A stretch of 16,753 nucleotides of DNA from Pseudomonadota bacterium. Lineage in GTDB: Bacteria; Pseudomonadota; Gammaproteobacteria; Burkholderiales; Burkholderiaceae_B. Numbering within the stretch: the stretch's first letter is position 1; each line of letters starts with the position of its first letter. The DNA is taken from assembly GCA_023427945.1 (NCBI GenBank), contig JAEYZR010000313.1:1-16753 (forward strand), in the 5' to 3' direction. The notes beneath the pieces were generated by a model that was not told the DNA's origin, searched no databases, and saw only the letters and a list, made by a program, of their open reading frames with translations. Positions 14,601-16,753 of the stretch are shown here, in pieces. A program made the translations under genes and the position numbers.

Positions 14601-14670
14601 AAACAGCTCCAGAGACGATACGAGGGTTGGGCGCCACGCCTGGCGGGATGACGCCGTTCTTTCAGTTGAT

Positions 14671-15630
14671 CTATTGCGGCTCCATGCCGCTTTTTGCGAC
14701 GAGGTCGGCATAAACCTTGAGCTGCGTCTGCACCAGGGTGCGGAACTCGGCACTCGTTGATGGCGTGAGCGCAAAACCGATCGGCTCCATCTTTTTCAGG
14801 ACATCGGGCTTGCTTAGCGTGGCATTGACGGCCTTGTTGAGCCTGTCGACGACAGCCTTGGGTATTCCAGCTGGACCCACGATCCCTGCCCAGGCGCTCG
14901 CGTCCAGATTCTTTGCCCCGGCTTCGGCCATCGTCGGCACGTCGGGTGCCAGTGCACTGCGTTCGGGCAACAGCGTGGCCAGCACGCGCAGCTTGTCTGC
15001 CTTCACATGAGGCATGCCGATGGCGGTGCCTATCATTGCCTGGGTGTTGCCGGCCACCAGATCCTGCATGGCAGGCGGCTCACCCTTGTAGGGCACGTGC
15101 GCGAGCTTCAGGCCCGATGCCGCGGCCAGACTGGCGAAGGTCAGCACGCCGGTATTGTTTCCCGTGCCGTAGTTGAGCTTGCCCGACTGGGTTCGGGCGT
15201 AGTCGATGAACTCTTTGACCGAACGGGCTGGAACGGAAGGGTGGACGTATAAAAAGAAGGCGTAGCGGCCCACGTCGGCGATGGGTGTGAAGTCGCGCAT
15301 CACGTCAAAAGGCGGCGTCTTGCGCAGGGCGGGCAATACCGACAGATTGCCCGAGGTGGCCAGCATGACGCGATAACCGTCGGGTTGAGCCCGGGCGATA
15401 TCCTGGGCGGCAATCTGCCCTTCGGCGCCCGGTTTGTTTTCGACGATGGCCGCCGCGCCCAGTTCCTGCGACATCCCTTCGGCCACGATGCGGGCAATGG
15501 TGTCGGTGGTGGCGCCCGCAGGAAAGGGGACTACCAGTGCAATGGGCTTGTCGGGATATGCCGCCAGGGCGCCTGAGGCGGTGAACAGGCTCATGAGTAC
15601 CCATGCTGCGCGCGCAAAAAAGTGAGTCAT
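14671..15630 (-). CDS. Bug-type tripartite tricarboxylate receptor (TctC family)
   Basis: This 319-residue periplasmic receptor has a Sec signal peptide with a hydrophobic stretch at about 9-20 and an ALA cleavage site before residue 24. The mature protein starts AYPDKPIALVVPFPAGATTDT, and ENKPGAEG, QPDGY and APDVPTMAEAG follow in family order. AAGGAGA precedes the ATG at 15628-15630; an open frame farther upstream has no ribosome site. It heads the minus-strand operon with SDR, acyl-CoA ligase and acyl-CoA dehydrogenase genes, so it may capture the acid that the ligase activates. It diverges from a CrgA-type LysR gene. No TctA or TctB gene is present. Confidence 0.95.
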   Translation of the reverse strand: MTHFFARAAWVLMSLFTASGALAAYPDKPIALVVPFPAGATTDTIARIVAEGMSQELGAAAIVENKPGAEGQIAAQDIARAQPDGYRVMLATSGNLSVLPALRKTPPFDVMRDFTPIADVGRYAFFLYVHPSVPARSVKEFIDYARTQSGKLNYGTGNNTGVLTFASLAAASGLKLAHVPYKGEPPAMQDLVAGNTQAMIGTAIGMPHVKADKLRVLATLLPERSALAPDVPTMAEAGAKNLDASAWAGIVGPAGIPKAVVDRLNKAVNATLSKPDVLKKMEPIGFALTPSTSAEFRTLVQTQLKVYADLVAKSGMEPQ

Positions 15631-15668
15631 GTTGTCTCCTTGTTGTCGTTCTATTTTTTTGAATCTTG

Positions 15669-15729
15669 GCATCGATGCGCACGTTGCGGAAGCCCGTGCA
15701 TGCGCATAGCATTGGTGCGATAAGCGCAT
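15669..15729. promoter_or_regulatory. Cluster of ATGCGC boxes and a palindrome in the divergent promoter region
   Basis: Three ATGCGC boxes occur: 15675-15680 and 15700-15705 on the plus strand and 15729-15724 on the minus strand. The last two face each other around ATAGCA-TTGG-TGCGAT (15706-15721), a near-perfect 16-bp inverted repeat. GCATCGATGC at 15669-15678 is a perfect palindrome. This arrangement suggests several binding sites for the divergent LysR regulator, one dimer per site. Confidence 0.5.
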
Positions 15730-15750
15730 CAATCGAAGGCGCGGTTCCCC

Positions 15751-15756
15751 TAGAAT
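15751..15756 (+). promoter_or_regulatory. Candidate -10 box of the third LysR gene
   Basis: TAGAAT matches the -10 consensus at five of six positions and lies 36 bases before the ATG at 15792. No good -35 is seen 17 bases upstream, so the promoter is weak or regulated. The same hexamer is the -10 candidate before the aldolase gene. Confidence 0.3.
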
Positions 15757-15791
15757 GCAAGCGGGTTCGACGACAGTCGCAGGAGACACGC

Positions 15792-16688
15792 ATGGAGCTG
15801 GAGTCCTTTCTGTTTTTCGCTGCCGTGGTCGAGGCAGGAAGTTTCTCCAATGCTGCGCGCAAACTCGGTATCGACCGCTCCAACGTCAGCCGGCGGATCA
15901 TGCGGCTGGAGTTGGATGTCGGTGCGCAATTGCTGCGGCGAACGACACGGCAGATGAAGTTGACTGAACTGGGCGAGGCGCTCTACGAGCGGTGCAATGC
16001 CATCAGTGCCGAGGTGGATCGTGCACGGCTGGTGGTGCAGTCTCCGGCTGAGTCGGTGCGCGGGCCTATCCACGTGTCATGCCATCCCGTCATGGGTCGG
16101 CTGTATCTGGTGGATGTGTTCAATTCGTTTTGCATGCGTTACCCGAAGGTCTCGATGAAGATCACGCTCAACGGCAATGTCGACGATCTTGTCGGATTGG
16201 GCATCGATGTGGCTTTGCGCATCACCAACGAACCCGGCGCAGCCTTCGTGGCGCGCCGGCTTGCAGACATCGACTGGGTGGTGTGCGCCAGCCCCGACTA
16301 TCTATTGCAGGCCGATGCGTTGCGTGATCCCCAGGCGCTGGCCAGGCACAGCTGGTGCGGCGTACGAAGCCGGATGAGCCTGGATTTCGTGCGCGGCGCA
16401 CGACACGCACGCATCATGCTGACCGCGCGCATGCAGTGCGCGGATTATGCGGTGTTGAAGAAGGCCATCATGGCGGGCCTGGGTGTGGGCGTGTTGCCTG
16501 CCTATGCCGCGCGGGATGAACTGCGGCAGGGGTCGCTGCGACAGGTCCTGAAACCCTACAGGTTGGCGCCTTCCCCCGGCAACGCGCTGTATGCGATTAC
16601 CTCGCCTACCCGTTACATGCCGCCGCAGACCCGTGCATTCCTGGATTATCTGAAGGAACAGTTGAGCACGGACTCTTTTTCTGCCTGA
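15792..16688 (+). CDS. LysR-family regulator, CrgA/DmlR-like group
   Basis: This 298-residue regulator has its helix-turn-helix at about 17-38 (SFSNAARKLGIDRSNVSRRI), followed by LLRRTTRQMKLTELG. The RTTR stretch and the SNVSRRIMRLE recognition helix are typical of the CrgA/DmlR group. The effector domain starts at GPIHVSCHPVMGR. AGGAG at 15781-15785 lies six bases before the ATG at 15792; the frame is open upstream to 15666 without support. It diverges from the operon of Bug receptor, SDR, ligase and acyl-CoA dehydrogenase and is its probable regulator. The effector is unknown, perhaps the acid or its CoA ester. Confidence 0.95.
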   Translation: MELESFLFFAAVVEAGSFSNAARKLGIDRSNVSRRIMRLELDVGAQLLRRTTRQMKLTELGEALYERCNAISAEVDRARLVVQSPAESVRGPIHVSCHPVMGRLYLVDVFNSFCMRYPKVSMKITLNGNVDDLVGLGIDVALRITNEPGAAFVARRLADIDWVVCASPDYLLQADALRDPQALARHSWCGVRSRMSLDFVRGARHARIMLTARMQCADYAVLKKAIMAGLGVGVLPAYAARDELRQGSLRQVLKPYRLAPSPGNALYAITSPTRYMPPQTRAFLDYLKEQLSTDSFSA

Positions 16689-16698
16689 GGTGGACAGG

Positions 16699-16730
16699 GG
16701 CGCACGGACCTGCTGGCCGGCCCGTGCGCC
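16699..16730. terminator. Strong GC hairpin after the third LysR gene
   Basis: GGCGCACGG (16699-16707) and CCGTGCGCC (16722-16730) form a perfect nine-base-pair stem with a 14-base loop, ten bases after the LysR stop. No T-tract is visible on the plus side within the window. It may end the LysR message and, if a convergent gene follows, serve both strands. Confidence 0.5.
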
Positions 16731-16737
16731 AGGCCGC

Positions 16738-16753
16738 TCAAGGCTTCAGGTTG
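16738..16753 (-). CDS. Possible 3' end of a minus-strand gene (partial)
   Basis: On the minus strand TGA at 16740-16738 is preceded in frame by codons for NLKP up to the window edge. A hairpin separates this stop from the LysR stop, as expected for a convergent pair. Only four codons are seen, so this is a guess and the product is unknown. Confidence 0.25.

Noticed and set aside
14632..14645. Small hairpin CGCCA-CGCC-TGGCG between the third Bug receptor and the SDR gene
   Set aside because: A five-base stem in GC-rich sequence is expected by chance and there is no T-tract. It is not counted as a terminator inside the operon.

Overview
The window looks like a catabolic accessory stretch of a GC-rich Burkholderiales chromosome, most likely Alcaligenaceae (Bordetella/Achromobacter relatives). 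This is inferred from the three Bug-type (TctC) periplasmic receptors without any TctA/TctB membrane partners, the abundance of LysR regulators next to small enzyme modules, and the GC-rich codon use. No rRNA, tRNA, CRISPR, insertion sequence or phage gene was seen. No gene-free stretch exceeds about 205 bases.

Layout. (1) 28-2906: a minus-strand LysR regulator diverges from a class II aldolase/adducin-family gene followed by a Bug receptor. The gap holds a palindromic LysR box about 64 bases upstream of a predicted start point. (2) 2984-7317: a minus-strand isocitrate/isopropylmalate dehydrogenase-family gene diverges from a plus-strand set of a PrpB-like lyase of the isocitrate lyase/PEP mutase family, a second Bug receptor and a LacI-family repressor. 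The shared promoter region carries a perfect 16-bp palindrome with a central CG, a good candidate operator for that repressor. (3) 7326-9984: a LysR regulator diverges from a GMC flavin oxidoreductase, with an 18-bp near-palindrome between them. (4) 10053-10937: a Nu-class glutathione transferase, yghU, with its own inverted repeat just before the ribosome binding site. (5) 10964-16688: a minus-strand operon of Bug receptor, 2,4-dienoyl-CoA-reductase-like SDR, acyl-CoA ligase and acyl-CoA dehydrogenase, the last three joined by two ATGA stop/start overlaps, with a divergent CrgA-type LysR regulator.

How the parts fit. Modules 1, 2 and 5 share one plan: a dedicated local regulator, a secreted solute receptor, and enzymes for a carboxylic acid. 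Module 2 pairs a beta-hydroxyacid oxidative decarboxylase with a lyase of the methylisocitrate/dimethylmalate type, which suggests use of a tartrate-like or alkylmalate-like acid. Module 5 would make a CoA thioester from an acid, dehydrogenate it, and possibly reduce or oxidise it by the SDR. No hydratase or thiolase lies in the window, so the pathway is incomplete here. The substrates are not readable from sequence alone.

No clearly new molecular machine was found. The most useful signals are the LacI palindrome and its probable regulon, an apparent minus-strand intrinsic terminator with no gene in front of it, atypical active sites in the SDR and acyl-CoA dehydrogenase, and several well-formed operator candidates in the divergent gaps.
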